Assembly (NCBI RefSeq): GCF_039649665.1 | Contig: NZ_JBDJAW010000006.1 | Span: 186,001-250,000 of the forward strand | Length of the DNA: 64,000 nucleotides | Direction: 5' to 3' | DNA from: Microbispora sp. ZYX-F-249 | GTDB lineage: Bacteria; Actinomycetota; Actinomycetes; Streptosporangiales; Streptosporangiaceae | In this document: in pieces, positions 6,935-15,640 of the stretch | Numbering within the stretch: position 1 is the stretch's first letter | Layout of the letters: each line of letters opens with the position of its first letter | Program-made: the position numbers and the translations under genes | The notes under the pieces: generated by a model | Told to the model about the DNA's origin: nothing | What the model saw: only the letters and a program-made list of their open reading frames with translations | The model's database searches: none

Positions 6935-9852
6935 GACCGCATGCGCGCGACCACGCGCGCCGAGGCGTGCCCGTCGTCCCAGGGGCAGTACCTGCGGGCG
7001 AAGCGCTCGTAGCGCTCCGCGAACCGTCCGAGGTCGCCGCCGCGCAGCACGTCGAGCACGTCGTCGCCGGTCCGCAGGACGGGCCCGGGAGCCTCGGCCT
7101 CGAAGTCGAAGTAGAAGCCGCGCACCTCGTCCCGGTAGCGCTCCAGGTCGTGGGCGAGGAACACCATGGGCCTCCCGGTGCACGCGAAGTCGAACATGGC
7201 CGACGAGTAGTCGGTGACGAGCACGTCCGCGGCGGCCAGGAGATCCGCCATATCCGGAAAATTCGAGACATCGTGGATGCGGTCTCCGGCCGGGATCGTC
7301 ATGTCCCGCGCCACCAGGTAGTGCGCCCGCACGAGCAGCACGTCGTCGTCGCCCAGCGCCCCGGCCGCCCGGACCGGGTCCAGCGCCAACCGCCCGGTGG
7401 CCTCGTCGTCCCGCCACGTCGGCGCGTACAGGACGACCCGCCGGTCGCCGGTCAGGCCCAGCCGCCGCCGCGCCGCGCGGGCCCGCGCGGGGTCGAAGAG
7501 CACGTCGTTGCGCGGGTAGCCCGACTCCAGGATCTCCCCCTCGTAGCCGAACGCCCCCCGCAGCGCCGCGGTGGCGAACGGGCTCGGCGACAGCAGCAGG
7601 TCCCAGGCCGCCACCTGCCGCGCCAGCTCCCCGCGCGGCACCCGCTGCGCGTACGGCATGCCCTCCAGGTCGAGCCCCAGGCGCTTGAGCGGCGTGCCGT
7701 GCCAGGTCTGCACGAACGTCTGTCCCCGCGGCTTGCGGTACCACCCCGGCTGGGTGCGCCGGTTGGCGACGACGAAGCGGCTGGTGTGCAGCGCCTCCTC
7801 GTGCTCGCGCGAGCCGAACAGGACCAGGCGCACGCCCGGCGGGACCGCGAACTGCCCGTCGCGGGTGACCCAGACGATCTCCACGTCCGGGTGGCGGCGG
7901 GCCAGTTCCTCCGAGACCGCCCGGGGGTTGCACGAGTACTGCCCGCCGCCGTAACTGTCGAACAGCGCGGCGTTCCGCAGAGCGGCGCGTCCCCTTGGCC
8001 AGGACCGTGCGGCGGCCCTGCGTCTGCGCGTCGCGTACGGCCCGCGCTCGTGCGGGCCGAGCGCGGGCCGCACCGCGAGGCTCAGGTCGCCGTCGCGGGA
8101 GGTGCGGACGGAGACCTCGTGGAACCCGGTGACACGCGGCCGCGGCGGGTCGGCGATCAGCGCGGAGCTCAGGCGCACCCGCTCCTGCCCGCCCTCCGGT
8201 GTCACGGCGAGCACGCGCCAGGTCCCGCTGCGGAGCGGAAGTCCCTCGGCCGTCGTGCCGACGGCGGCGGTCCACCCCGCCTCGTCCTGGCGGACGGGCC
8301 ACGCGTGCCGCTCCGTGCCGCACTCGAGGACGATTGGGCCGGACGGGCACCGTCCCGTCCCCTCCAGGACCGGCTCGCCGGAGTCCGTCCACCGGATCGC
8401 GCTCACGCTGACCGGATCGCGACCGGGGCCGCCCACGGCGGTCGGGCCCAGCGTGAGCCCGCGGTCTCGGGTGAGGCAGACGCGCACGTCCCCGGCGTCG
8501 AAGACGCGCTCGCTCGCGCCCCCGGCCGCCCGCCCGGCCCGGGTCACGCCCCGCGCCCGGACCCGCGCGTGCAGCGCCCACCGGCCGGGAGGCAGCGCGT
8601 CGAGGGCGACCACGGTCTCAAAGCCGGAGTCGTCGTGGCAGGCGGCCGACTGGCGGGAGTCGGCGGTCACGTCGGGCCTGCGGGTCCGCCGTACCGGCAG
8701 GGTGATCCGCTCCTCCCCCCGCTGGAGCCACAGCTCGATCCGGCTGCGCCCGCTGTCCAGATAGGCGATGTACGCGTGACCGGCCAGGACGAGCCTGTCG
8801 TCCGTGTGGCGGACGTCGTCCACGCGGGCCACGAGCCGCAGGTCTCGGGTGGCGTCGAACAGCGAGCGCGGAAGCCGGGGGTCGCGCCGGAAGGGGTAGT
8901 CGAGATACCAGCGGCGGCGCCGCAGCCCCCGCCGGAGCACGCCCCGGTGCCTGATCTCCGATGCCGCGAACATCCGCAGCTCCGCCAGCTCGCCGGTCAT
9001 CCCGTGCACGGCGAAGTGGATCTGGAGCCGCCTGAGAACCGGCAGCCGCTCGACCGCACCGGGGTCCAGGCGGCCCAGGGTCTCGGCGAGCCCGTCCGGG
9101 ACGCGGTCGCGTACGGCGTCCAGCACCGCCTCGAGGTCGGGCCCCTCGGCCAGGCGCAGGTCGTACGCCGCGCGCAACGCGGGCGCGTGCCGGCCGAGCA
9201 GGTCCGACACCTCCAGCATCGCCCGCAGGCGGCACAGGGGATCGGCGGGCGGCCGGGACCCGCGCGTGCGGCAGACCACGCTGCCGAGCACGTCGGCCGA
9301 GGTGGACAGCACGTGCGCGGGGATCGTCACCGGGAAGTCCTCGCCCAGTCCCGCGGGGAAGGCGAAGTCGTGCCGGTTCCAGAACTCCCGGCGGAACACC
9401 GTGCCGCCCGCCCTCGGGTCGTCCAGCAGCTTCGGATGCCGGGTGATGTGCGTACGCAGGAACTCCTTGGCCTTCTGAGCCGTGTCCTGCGCGTTCGGCG
9501 TCCAGCTGCGGATGCGGCCGCAGGCGAGGTCGGAGCCGGTGTGGTCGAGGGCGCCGACCAGCGTGCGGTAGGCGTCCGCGGGGACGACCGAGCCGGGGTC
9601 GGCGAAGGTCAGGTAGCGCCCGGTGGCGAAGGCCGCGCCCGCGTTGCGCGTGACACCGGGGTCGTCGCCGCCGTCGCCGAGCGTGAGGAGCGTGAACCTG
9701 TGGTCGGGCGGACGCAGGCCCCGCGGGCGCCCGACCAGGATCACCTCCAGGTCGTCCAGGGTCTGGTCGCGCAGGGATTCGAGGCACTCCTCGGCGTGCT
9801 CCTCCCCGCCGTGCAGGGGGACGACCACCGAGAGGCTGGGAGGCACCGTCAC
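6931..9852 (-). CDS. GT2 / CDP-glycerol glycerophosphotransferase fusion (intact TagF-type domain)
   Basis: A 973-residue bifunctional-looking enzyme. The N-terminus is a GT2 fold (LSVVVPLHGGEEHAEECL), but the usual DxD is replaced by DPGS in LTFADPGSVVP. A central region of beta-rich appearance follows. The C-terminal 380 residues are a TagF-type polymerase with all signature motifs: QTWHGTPLKRLG, YAPTWRDD, LLVRAHYL, VTDYSSAMFDFA and RGFYFDFE. It probably adds glycerol-phosphate (or a similar alditol phosphate) units to a wall teichoic-acid-like polymer at the cytoplasmic face. GTG 9852 was chosen because the GT2 fold begins there. It couples to the GT39-like gene by ATGA. Confidence 0.85.
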   Translation of the reverse strand: MTVPPSLSVVVPLHGGEEHAEECLESLRDQTLDDLEVILVGRPRGLRPPDHRFTLLTLGDGGDDPGVTRNAGAAFATGRYLTFADPGSVVPADAYRTLVGALDHTGSDLACGRIRSWTPNAQDTAQKAKEFLRTHITRHPKLLDDPRAGGTVFRREFWNRHDFAFPAGLGEDFPVTIPAHVLSTSADVLGSVVCRTRGSRPPADPLCRLRAMLEVSDLLGRHAPALRAAYDLRLAEGPDLEAVLDAVRDRVPDGLAETLGRLDPGAVERLPVLRRLQIHFAVHGMTGELAELRMFAASEIRHRGVLRRGLRRRRWYLDYPFRRDPRLPRSLFDATRDLRLVARVDDVRHTDDRLVLAGHAYIAYLDSGRSRIELWLQRGEERITLPVRRTRRPDVTADSRQSAACHDDSGFETVVALDALPPGRWALHARVRARGVTRAGRAAGGASERVFDAGDVRVCLTRDRGLTLGPTAVGGPGRDPVSVSAIRWTDSGEPVLEGTGRCPSGPIVLECGTERHAWPVRQDEAGWTAAVGTTAEGLPLRSGTWRVLAVTPEGGQERVRLSSALIADPPRPRVTGFHEVSVRTSRDGDLSLAVRPALGPHERGPYATRRRRAAARSWPRGRAALRNAALFDSYGGGQYSCNPRAVSEELARRHPDVEIVWVTRDGQFAVPPGVRLVLFGSREHEEALHTSRFVVANRRTQPGWYRKPRGQTFVQTWHGTPLKRLGLDLEGMPYAQRVPRGELARQVAAWDLLLSPSPFATAALRGAFGYEGEILESGYPRNDVLFDPARARAARRRLGLTGDRRVVLYAPTWRDDEATGRLALDPVRAAGALGDDDVLLVRAHYLVARDMTIPAGDRIHDVSNFPDMADLLAAADVLVTDYSSAMFDFACTGRPMVFLAHDLERYRDEVRGFYFDFEAEAPGPVLRTGDDVLDVLRGGDLGRFAERYERFARRYCPWDDGHASARVVARMRS

Positions 9853-10052
9853 GCCGTCAGCATGCCGACGCGCGGCGGGCGGCACCCGGCCGATCCACAC
9901 CGTCTTACCCTCCCTTGGCCGCCTCTTGACCCACGAGCCCTCCGTAACCCGCCCCGCACTTTGACTACGGACAGTAAAGAACGACGTTACAGTGAGTAAT
10001 AACGCGTGGTAGGCAAGAGCTTCCATGATCTCCCACGAGTTCAGGAGGCTCG

Positions 10053-10301
10053 ATGGCATTCACGCTGACCGGTCGGACACTCGCGGTGGCCGCCTGTCTG
10101 CTCGCCGGCTCGCTCACCCTGGCGCCGGCCGCCACCGCCGCCGGCGGTGACCGGCTCAAGGCGAAGTTCGTCGCCAATCTGGTCGCCCGGCACAGCGGCA
10201 AGTGCCTGGACGTCTACGGCCGGAGCACCGCCGACGAGGCGAGGATCGTGCAGTGGACCTGCGGCAACGGATGGCCCAACCAGGAGTGGCGGCTCGCCTG
10301 A
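10053..10301 (+). CDS. secreted single-repeat ricin-type mini-lectin
   Basis: An 82-residue protein with a Sec signal peptide (cleavage after ATAA, near residue 30) and a mature part of about 52 residues. The mature part is one ricin-B-type repeat: SGKCLDVYG, two Cys spaced for a disulfide, and a closing QEW (the QxW element) in NQEWRL. Normal ricin B-lectin domains have three repeats and about 130 residues, so this is either a minimal carbohydrate-binding unit or a truncated gene. The start is well supported by AGGAGG six bases upstream. No continuation of the lectin is seen in other frames downstream. It is divergent from the TagF-like gene. Confidence 0.75.
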   Translation: MAFTLTGRTLAVAACLLAGSLTLAPAATAAGGDRLKAKFVANLVARHSGKCLDVYGRSTADEARIVQWTCGNGWPNQEWRLA

Positions 10302-10374
10302 CCCGCGGAAGGTGACGGCGCGCCCCGGCTCGGCAGCCCGGCGTTCGGGGGGGCGACGTGCAGGACCTGTGAAG

Positions 10375-10406
10375 GAGGCCCGGCAGTCGTACGACTGCCG
10401 GGCCTC
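10375..10406. terminator. perfect 32-bp palindrome, bidirectional terminator
   Basis: A 14-bp GC-rich stem (GAGGCCCGGCAGTC and its complement) closed by a GTAC tetraloop, between convergent genes ending at 10301 and 10495. It is followed by TCTT on the plus strand. It probably ends transcription from both sides. Confidence 0.8.
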
Positions 10407-10494
10407 TCTTCCGCTCACAGTCCCTGGTCGTGCCACCACTCGGACCGATGCTCCCCAGGCCGCCCACTTCTCGTGGAGGGCGCGGGCGCCGCGG

Positions 10495-13400
10495 TCAGCC
10501 GAACAGGCCGTCCACCACCCGGCGGGCGGCCTGCCCGTCGGCCAGCGGGCGGTACCTCGCCAGGAACGCGGCGTACGCGTCCCGGTGCTTGTCGGCGACC
10601 TCGTCGAGGTGCGCGACCGCGTCGAGCACCTCCGCCTCCCGCAGCAGCGCCGGCCCCGGCGCCTCGGGCAGGAGCCACAGGTCCCGCGGCCGGCCGGCGT
10701 GCAGGAGCACCGGCCGCCCCGTCACGGCGAAGTCGAACACCGCCGTCACCTCCCCGGCGACCAGGACGTCCGCGGCGAGGTACAGCTCGTGCGGGTCCGG
10801 ATGGCCGGTGAGGTCGCGGAGCCGGGCGTCGTCCGGCCCGGCTGCCGAGGGACGGCGGACCAGCAGCACGTGGTCCTCAGGGAGCCCGGCCGCCAGGCGC
10901 CCGGCGTCGAGCGTGTCGTGCTCCCCCGCGACGTACAGCAGGACGCGGGCGGGCTCCGGCAGGCCGAGGCGGCGCCGCACCTCGCCGGCGCGCTCGCGGG
11001 CGCCGGGCCCGGTCAGCAGGTCGTCGCACGGCAGTCCGGTCTCCCGCACCTCCCCGTCGAAGCCGAGCGTCCGCCGCAGCAGCGGCGTCCACCACGGGCC
11101 CGGAGAGACGAGATGGGTCCACTGACCCGCCCCGAAGCCGCCGGAGGCGTCCTTGCCCGGATACACGGGCCCCTGCCAGGTCTGCACCACCGCCTGACCG
11201 GGCCTGCGCTCGAACCACGGCGGCAGCGGCGCGTCGGTGACGACGTACCGGCACCGCGCGAGGGCCTCGTAGTGCTCCCGTCCCAGCGTGCGCACCGGTT
11301 CGACGTCGCCCGGCAGGGCGACCTGGCCGTCCCGTACGTTCCACAGCAGCGGCAGGTCGAACCCCCGGCGGCGCAGCTCCTCGCAGACGGCCCTCGGGCT
11401 GCCGCCGAAGCGGGTGCCCGCGCCGCCGTCGAACAGGACGGCGTCCCGCAGCGGCCTGTCCCTCATCTGGGGATAGGCCGTCGTGCGCAGCGCCCGCTGC
11501 GCCTTCCTGCCGCGCTCGTCGGCGGTCAGGTCGCCGCTCACGGTCAGCAGGGCCCGGCCGGGGCCCGTCGTGACGATCCCGAACGTACGGCGGGCCGTCT
11601 GGTGAGCGGCCGGAACGTCCGTGTCGAACTCCAGCGGCAGGTCGGCCCAGCTTCCCTCGGCGGCGCGTGCCCGGATCGACAGGGCGTACCGGCCGCGCGG
11701 CAGCGGCAGCGGCCCGGCGGGCGAACCCACCCGCTCGGGCGTCAGCCGTGCCCGGAAGCGGGTTCCCGCGCCCTCGATCGGCAGCAGCCACTCCCCGCGC
11801 CCCGGAACGGGCTTCAGTGCGGTCACCACCAGCGCCGACATCTCGTACGGCACGGCGAGGCCGCCCTCGACGAGCAGCTCGCCGCCCGGCAGCCACTCGG
11901 CGAGGTCGGCGTACGCCGCGACGGGCTGGTCTCGCAGGATCAGGCCGCCGGTGCGGTCCCGCGACACGACCATCTCCCGGCCGGCCAGGCCGTAGCGGCC
12001 GATGGGCACGTCCTCGGCGAGGGTCACCGGCGTGACCGTGCCGTCGGCGGCCCGCACCGCGACCTCCCACCAGACCTCGGGCGCGGCGACCTCCGCCGGC
12101 GCGGCCTCCCGGAACGCGGTGGTCCGGCCCGCGGGCAGCAGGTCGCGCAGGTCGACGACGGCCTCGAACGTCCGCCGGTCCACGTGCACGGGACAGGCGC
12201 GGGGGACGCCGCCGGGACGCCGGGTGACCTCGAGCAGCGGATTCGGTCCGAGGTCGTTGACGACGTGGCCCACCAGGCGCAGCCGGTCGTCTCGCACCTC
12301 GTGGGTGACGACCCGGGCGGTCTCCCGTCCGGCCCGGAGCACGAGGTCGCCGGTCTCCCCGAGCAGCGGCGCGACGTAGTGGTCGGAGCCCACGGCGCGG
12401 TATCCCGCCTGCTCGGCGATCGAGGCGGCGGCGCGCGGGTCGGTCAGCCGTCCGCGCCGCAGGACGCCCCGGTGGAGCACACGCAGTTCCACGTGCCACC
12501 GCCCGAGGCGGCCCGGCCTGGCCAGCTCCGCGGGGTCGATCGTCAACCGGAAGCCGCCCCAGTCGCGCTCCTTCGACTTCGCGGAGATCCGGGTCCTGAC
12601 GACCGAGGCCGGCACCCGGACGCGCCGCCCGGTCCGCTCGTGGACGAGGGCGGCGAAGACCTGCTGGTGCACGCGCCGGGTGGGCCGCAGGAACGGCGCG
12701 GCGGCGCGGCCCTCCACCACGAGCACGCCGTCCTCCCACCGGATCGCGTCGATCCGGTGCCGCGGGACGAGCTCGTCCCTGGCCCTGGTGACGGCGGCGG
12801 GGATCTCGGCGGAGCGCGCGAGGGGCACGTTCAGGTGGTGACCGCCCATCCTGCGGACGAGCCGCCGGTCGGGGTGCACCTCCCGGTCCCAGGCGAGGAC
12901 CTCCAGCAGGTCGGCCTGGCGGCGCAGCCGCACCAGATGCCACTGCAGACGCCGCAGGGCGGGCAGCCCGTCGAGCACGGGGGGCGCCACGTCCTCCAGG
13001 TAGAGGGCGGCGAGGTCGAGGAAGCGCTCCCGGAACGCCGGGGACCCCTGGTCGAGCACGTCGAGGAAGTTCGTGAGGTCGCCGTCGAGGACCGCGTGGT
13101 CCCAGGCGTGGATGTGCGCGGTGAAGTGGTGCTCGCTGAGGAAGCGGCGGACCTCGGTGACGGCGGCGAACCGGTCCTCCAGATGCGCCGCGCGCGTCTT
13201 GTCCTGCGTGATCGAACGGCCGCCGCCCTCGCGCCGCCGCCACAGGTAGACCGGCGCGGGCAGCACGTCCACGGCCCGCGCCAGGAAGTGGGCGCGCAGG
13301 GCCACGGCGATGTCCTCGTACAGCACGCCTTCGGGGAAGGCGAACCCGTGGGCGTCCCAGAACGAGCGGCGCCACAGCTTGTTGGTCACCAGGCGGTCCC

Positions 13401-13857
13401 GCAGGAGCGTGCGCGTCCGGGTGATGTGGGTCGCCGCGGCGGCGTCGGCGAACACGGCCCGGTGCATGGCCGACTGACGGGCGCCGCGCCCGTCGAGGCG
13501 CAGCACGTTGCCCGTGGCGAGATCCGAGCCCGTACGCTCCAGGGACGCCAGGAGGTATTCGAGGGCGTGCGCCGGCAGCAGGTCGTCGCTGTCGAGGAAC
13601 ATCAGGTAGTCCCCGGTGGCGTGCCGCACCCCCGTGTTGCGTGCCGCGCCGAGCCCCGCGTTGGCCTGGCGGACCAGCCGGAACCGGCGGTCCCGCGCCG
13701 CGAAGGCGGCGGCGATTTCGGCGCTGCCGTCCGGTGAGCCGTCGTCGACCATGACGACCTCGACGTCCTGCCAGGTCTGCGCGGCGACCGAGGCCAGGCA
13801 TCCGGCGAGGTACGGTTCCACGTCGTAGATGGGGACGATCACGCTCAGGCGGGACAT
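10495..13857 (-). CDS. GT2 / TagF-like fusion with degenerate C-terminal active site
   Basis: A 1120-residue protein built like the fusion at 6931-9852. The N-terminal GT2 domain looks intact (LSVIVPIYDVEPYL, VMVDDGSPDG, FLDSDDLL). Long beta-rich middle segments follow. The C-terminal TagF-like fold keeps the landmarks FDGGAGTRFGGSPRAVCEEL and FDFAVTGRP. However, QTWHGT reads QTWQGP, YAPTW reads YVAGEH, the second-His block (RAH) reads LLVRRPS, and TDYSS reads AGEVT. Transfer activity of this domain is therefore doubtful; it may bind polymer or act as a scaffold. ATG 13857 begins the GT2 fold. The gene lies 97 bp after a GT2 gene and ends at a strong terminator. Confidence 0.82.
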   Translation of the reverse strand: MSRLSVIVPIYDVEPYLAGCLASVAAQTWQDVEVVMVDDGSPDGSAEIAAAFAARDRRFRLVRQANAGLGAARNTGVRHATGDYLMFLDSDDLLPAHALEYLLASLERTGSDLATGNVLRLDGRGARQSAMHRAVFADAAAATHITRTRTLLRDRLVTNKLWRRSFWDAHGFAFPEGVLYEDIAVALRAHFLARAVDVLPAPVYLWRRREGGGRSITQDKTRAAHLEDRFAAVTEVRRFLSEHHFTAHIHAWDHAVLDGDLTNFLDVLDQGSPAFRERFLDLAALYLEDVAPPVLDGLPALRRLQWHLVRLRRQADLLEVLAWDREVHPDRRLVRRMGGHHLNVPLARSAEIPAAVTRARDELVPRHRIDAIRWEDGVLVVEGRAAAPFLRPTRRVHQQVFAALVHERTGRRVRVPASVVRTRISAKSKERDWGGFRLTIDPAELARPGRLGRWHVELRVLHRGVLRRGRLTDPRAAASIAEQAGYRAVGSDHYVAPLLGETGDLVLRAGRETARVVTHEVRDDRLRLVGHVVNDLGPNPLLEVTRRPGGVPRACPVHVDRRTFEAVVDLRDLLPAGRTTAFREAAPAEVAAPEVWWEVAVRAADGTVTPVTLAEDVPIGRYGLAGREMVVSRDRTGGLILRDQPVAAYADLAEWLPGGELLVEGGLAVPYEMSALVVTALKPVPGRGEWLLPIEGAGTRFRARLTPERVGSPAGPLPLPRGRYALSIRARAAEGSWADLPLEFDTDVPAAHQTARRTFGIVTTGPGRALLTVSGDLTADERGRKAQRALRTTAYPQMRDRPLRDAVLFDGGAGTRFGGSPRAVCEELRRRGFDLPLLWNVRDGQVALPGDVEPVRTLGREHYEALARCRYVVTDAPLPPWFERRPGQAVVQTWQGPVYPGKDASGGFGAGQWTHLVSPGPWWTPLLRRTLGFDGEVRETGLPCDDLLTGPGARERAGEVRRRLGLPEPARVLLYVAGEHDTLDAGRLAAGLPEDHVLLVRRPSAAGPDDARLRDLTGHPDPHELYLAADVLVAGEVTAVFDFAVTGRPVLLHAGRPRDLWLLPEAPGPALLREAEVLDAVAHLDEVADKHRDAYAAFLARYRPLADGQAARRVVDGLFG

Positions 13858-13893
13858 GGCTGGTCCTTGCGAGTCGGCGGAACGGCGATCGGA

Positions 13894-13948
13894 GGTCGGA
13901 GGTCGGAGTTCGGTGGTCGGAGTTCGGTGGTCGGATTTCGGTGGTCGG
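13894..13948. repeat. 14-bp tandem repeat between two glycosyltransferase genes
   Basis: Three consecutive 14-bp units, GGTCGGAGTTCGGT twice and then GGTCGGATTTCGGT, flanked by partial copies. They fill most of the 97-bp gap between the stop at 13955 and the start at 13857. Confidence 0.85.
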
Positions 13949-13954
13949 CCCGGC

Positions 13955-15640
13955 TCAGGCCGGGCGCACGAGCGCACGCAGGCGCCTGCGGAGCACCCGC
14001 GCGGTGCGGCGCAGCGGCCTGGGCACCGAGCGGGTGAGCGGTTTGGGCGCCAAGCGAAGCGATCCACGCACCATGCGGAGCGATTTCGGCATCGAGCGAA
14101 GCGATTCAGAAACCGAGCGGAGCGACGGCACTGAGCGGGCCGCACGCGGAGCACCCGCCTCGCCCGAAGCCTTCGCCGACGCGCGGCCGGGCAGCGGCGG
14201 CACCGTGGCCGCGGCGAGCGCGGCGGGCAGGAAGCCCCACGTGGAACCCGCGTCCCACACCGTGCCGTACATCTCGTGGACCAGGTCGTCGAGGTCGTCC
14301 CCCGGCCCGGCGCACCGCCGGGCGCGGCTCATCGCGGCGGTGCGCTCCAGCCGGGCGCTGACCACGCGGCCGTCCTTCCGCTCGTCCAGCGCCAGCGAGA
14401 CGATGCCCAGCCGCTGCCGGTCGGCGTGCTTCACGACCGACCCGATGGTGCCCCGCGAGGGCACCCAGCCCGCCGGGCAGTGGAAGCGGAACGGCACGGG
14501 GAAACAGTCGTCCGGCACGGCCTCGAGGAACCGCACGCGCGGCTCGCCCCGGTAACACGCGAGCACCAGCCGGAGGTCGAGGGAGGGATCGCCGAGCGGG
14601 TCGCGCCGTCCGCCGCCGAGCCGCCCCCAGGGCCCGACGACGGTCACCCGCACGTCGGGCAGGCGCCCGGCGAGCACGGCGTCGACGGTCGCCCTGACCT
14701 CCTCGAACGACGCGTCCCCCACCTCGACCACGACGTCGACGTACGGCACCAGATAGGAGCGGTGGGGGTGCCTGCGCAGCCAGCGGAAGCTCGGGACGCG
14801 TTCGGCGAGGTGGGGCCAGTTGTGCCGCTTCACGTCGGCCTCCCTGCGCATGACGGTGGACCGGCCGAGGTGCCAGCACCGGCTGTGCCGGTCGGGCACG
14901 AACACGGCCCCCGCCTGGGCCAGCCGGTAGCCGAGCTCGGTGTCCTCGCCGAGGACCAGCGAGGCGTCCAGCCCGCCGGCGGCGCGCAGCAGGCGGGCCG
15001 GCAGCGACGCGGTGGCCCCGACCATGACGGAGAAGGCGTTGAACCCGGCCGCCCGCAGGTCGTCGGTCTGGTCCCAGCGCCGCTCGGTCCACTGCGGCGT
15101 GGCGTCCTCCTCTGCGTAGAGCTTGTGCACCGCGCCCGCCTCGACGGCCGCGAGCACCTCGCTCGCCGGGACCTCGTCCAGACCGGGCACGAACCGCAGG
15201 TGCCCGAGCACGACCAGGTAGTCGGCCAGGTGATGCCAGCGCATCTGGGCCTCCACGTGCTTGGGGAACAGCACGAGGTCGGCGTCCAGGTAGAGGATCA
15301 CCTCCCCCTGTGCCGCCTCGGCCCCCGCCGCGCAGGCGCTCGCCCTGCCCCACGCCCCGCCGCGCGGGCGGACCACCCGCAGCCGCTCCGGCAGCGGCCC
15401 GGCCGACGAGTCGGGCAGCGGCGCCATGGGCCGGTCGCCGTCGTCCACCACCAGGACCTCCATGAGGTGGGCCGGGTAGGTCTGCCGGGCCAGGCCGGCC
15501 AGCGTGAGCGGCAGCGTGCGCTCCGCGCGGGAGGCGGGGATCACCACGCTCACCGTCCGCGTGGGGGTCCACTCCCCGGGCGCGGGCGGCTCCCCGAGCA
15601 CCCCGTAGTCGTTGAGCGGGATGCGCACAGCCCCCGTCAC
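13955..15640 (-). CDS. GT2 family glycosyltransferase with basic heptad tail
   Basis: A 561-residue GT2 enzyme: VSVVIPASRAERTL at the nucleotide-binding strand, VVDDGD, and a DxD metal motif in LYLDADLVLF. Next come a possible catalytic acid region (GEDTELGYRLAQAG) and a C-terminal extension of about 250 residues. The last 60 residues are Arg-rich and contain 7-residue repeats ending SLR, matching a 21-bp DNA repeat. Such a tail could bind membranes. The start GTG 15640 overlaps the stop of the upstream gene by four bases (GTGA). An ATG 21 bases earlier is possible but gives a larger overlap. Sugar and acceptor are unknown. Confidence 0.82.
   Translation of the reverse strand: MTGAVRIPLNDYGVLGEPPAPGEWTPTRTVSVVIPASRAERTLPLTLAGLARQTYPAHLMEVLVVDDGDRPMAPLPDSSAGPLPERLRVVRPRGGAWGRASACAAGAEAAQGEVILYLDADLVLFPKHVEAQMRWHHLADYLVVLGHLRFVPGLDEVPASEVLAAVEAGAVHKLYAEEDATPQWTERRWDQTDDLRAAGFNAFSVMVGATASLPARLLRAAGGLDASLVLGEDTELGYRLAQAGAVFVPDRHSRCWHLGRSTVMRREADVKRHNWPHLAERVPSFRWLRRHPHRSYLVPYVDVVVEVGDASFEEVRATVDAVLAGRLPDVRVTVVGPWGRLGGGRRDPLGDPSLDLRLVLACYRGEPRVRFLEAVPDDCFPVPFRFHCPAGWVPSRGTIGSVVKHADRQRLGIVSLALDERKDGRVVSARLERTAAMSRARRCAGPGDDLDDLVHEMYGTVWDAGSTWGFLPAALAAATVPPLPGRASAKASGEAGAPRAARSVPSLRSVSESLRSMPKSLRMVRGSLRLAPKPLTRSVPRPLRRTARVLRRRLRALVRPA
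14051..14134. repeat. 21-bp tandem repeat inside a glycosyltransferase tail
   Basis: Four imperfect 21-bp units containing GCGnAGCGAT encode four 7-residue repeats of the form xxxxSLR on the minus strand (SESLR, MPKSLR, VRGSLR, then a diverged APKPLT). Confidence 0.75.

Noticed and set aside
9961-9993. TTGACT with TACAGT as a promoter for the mini-lectin
   Set aside because: Spacing is about 21 nt, too long for a standard promoter.
6967-9999. Very long rightward open frame of about 1010 codons opposite the TagF-like gene
   Set aside because: It mirrors the third-position GC of the leftward gene, has repetitive His/Arg/Pro content and no recognisable domain.
10147-13737. Rightward open frame of nearly 1200 codons opposite the second TagF-like gene
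   Set aside because: It is a shadow frame; the leftward frame has clear GT2 and TagF-like motifs.
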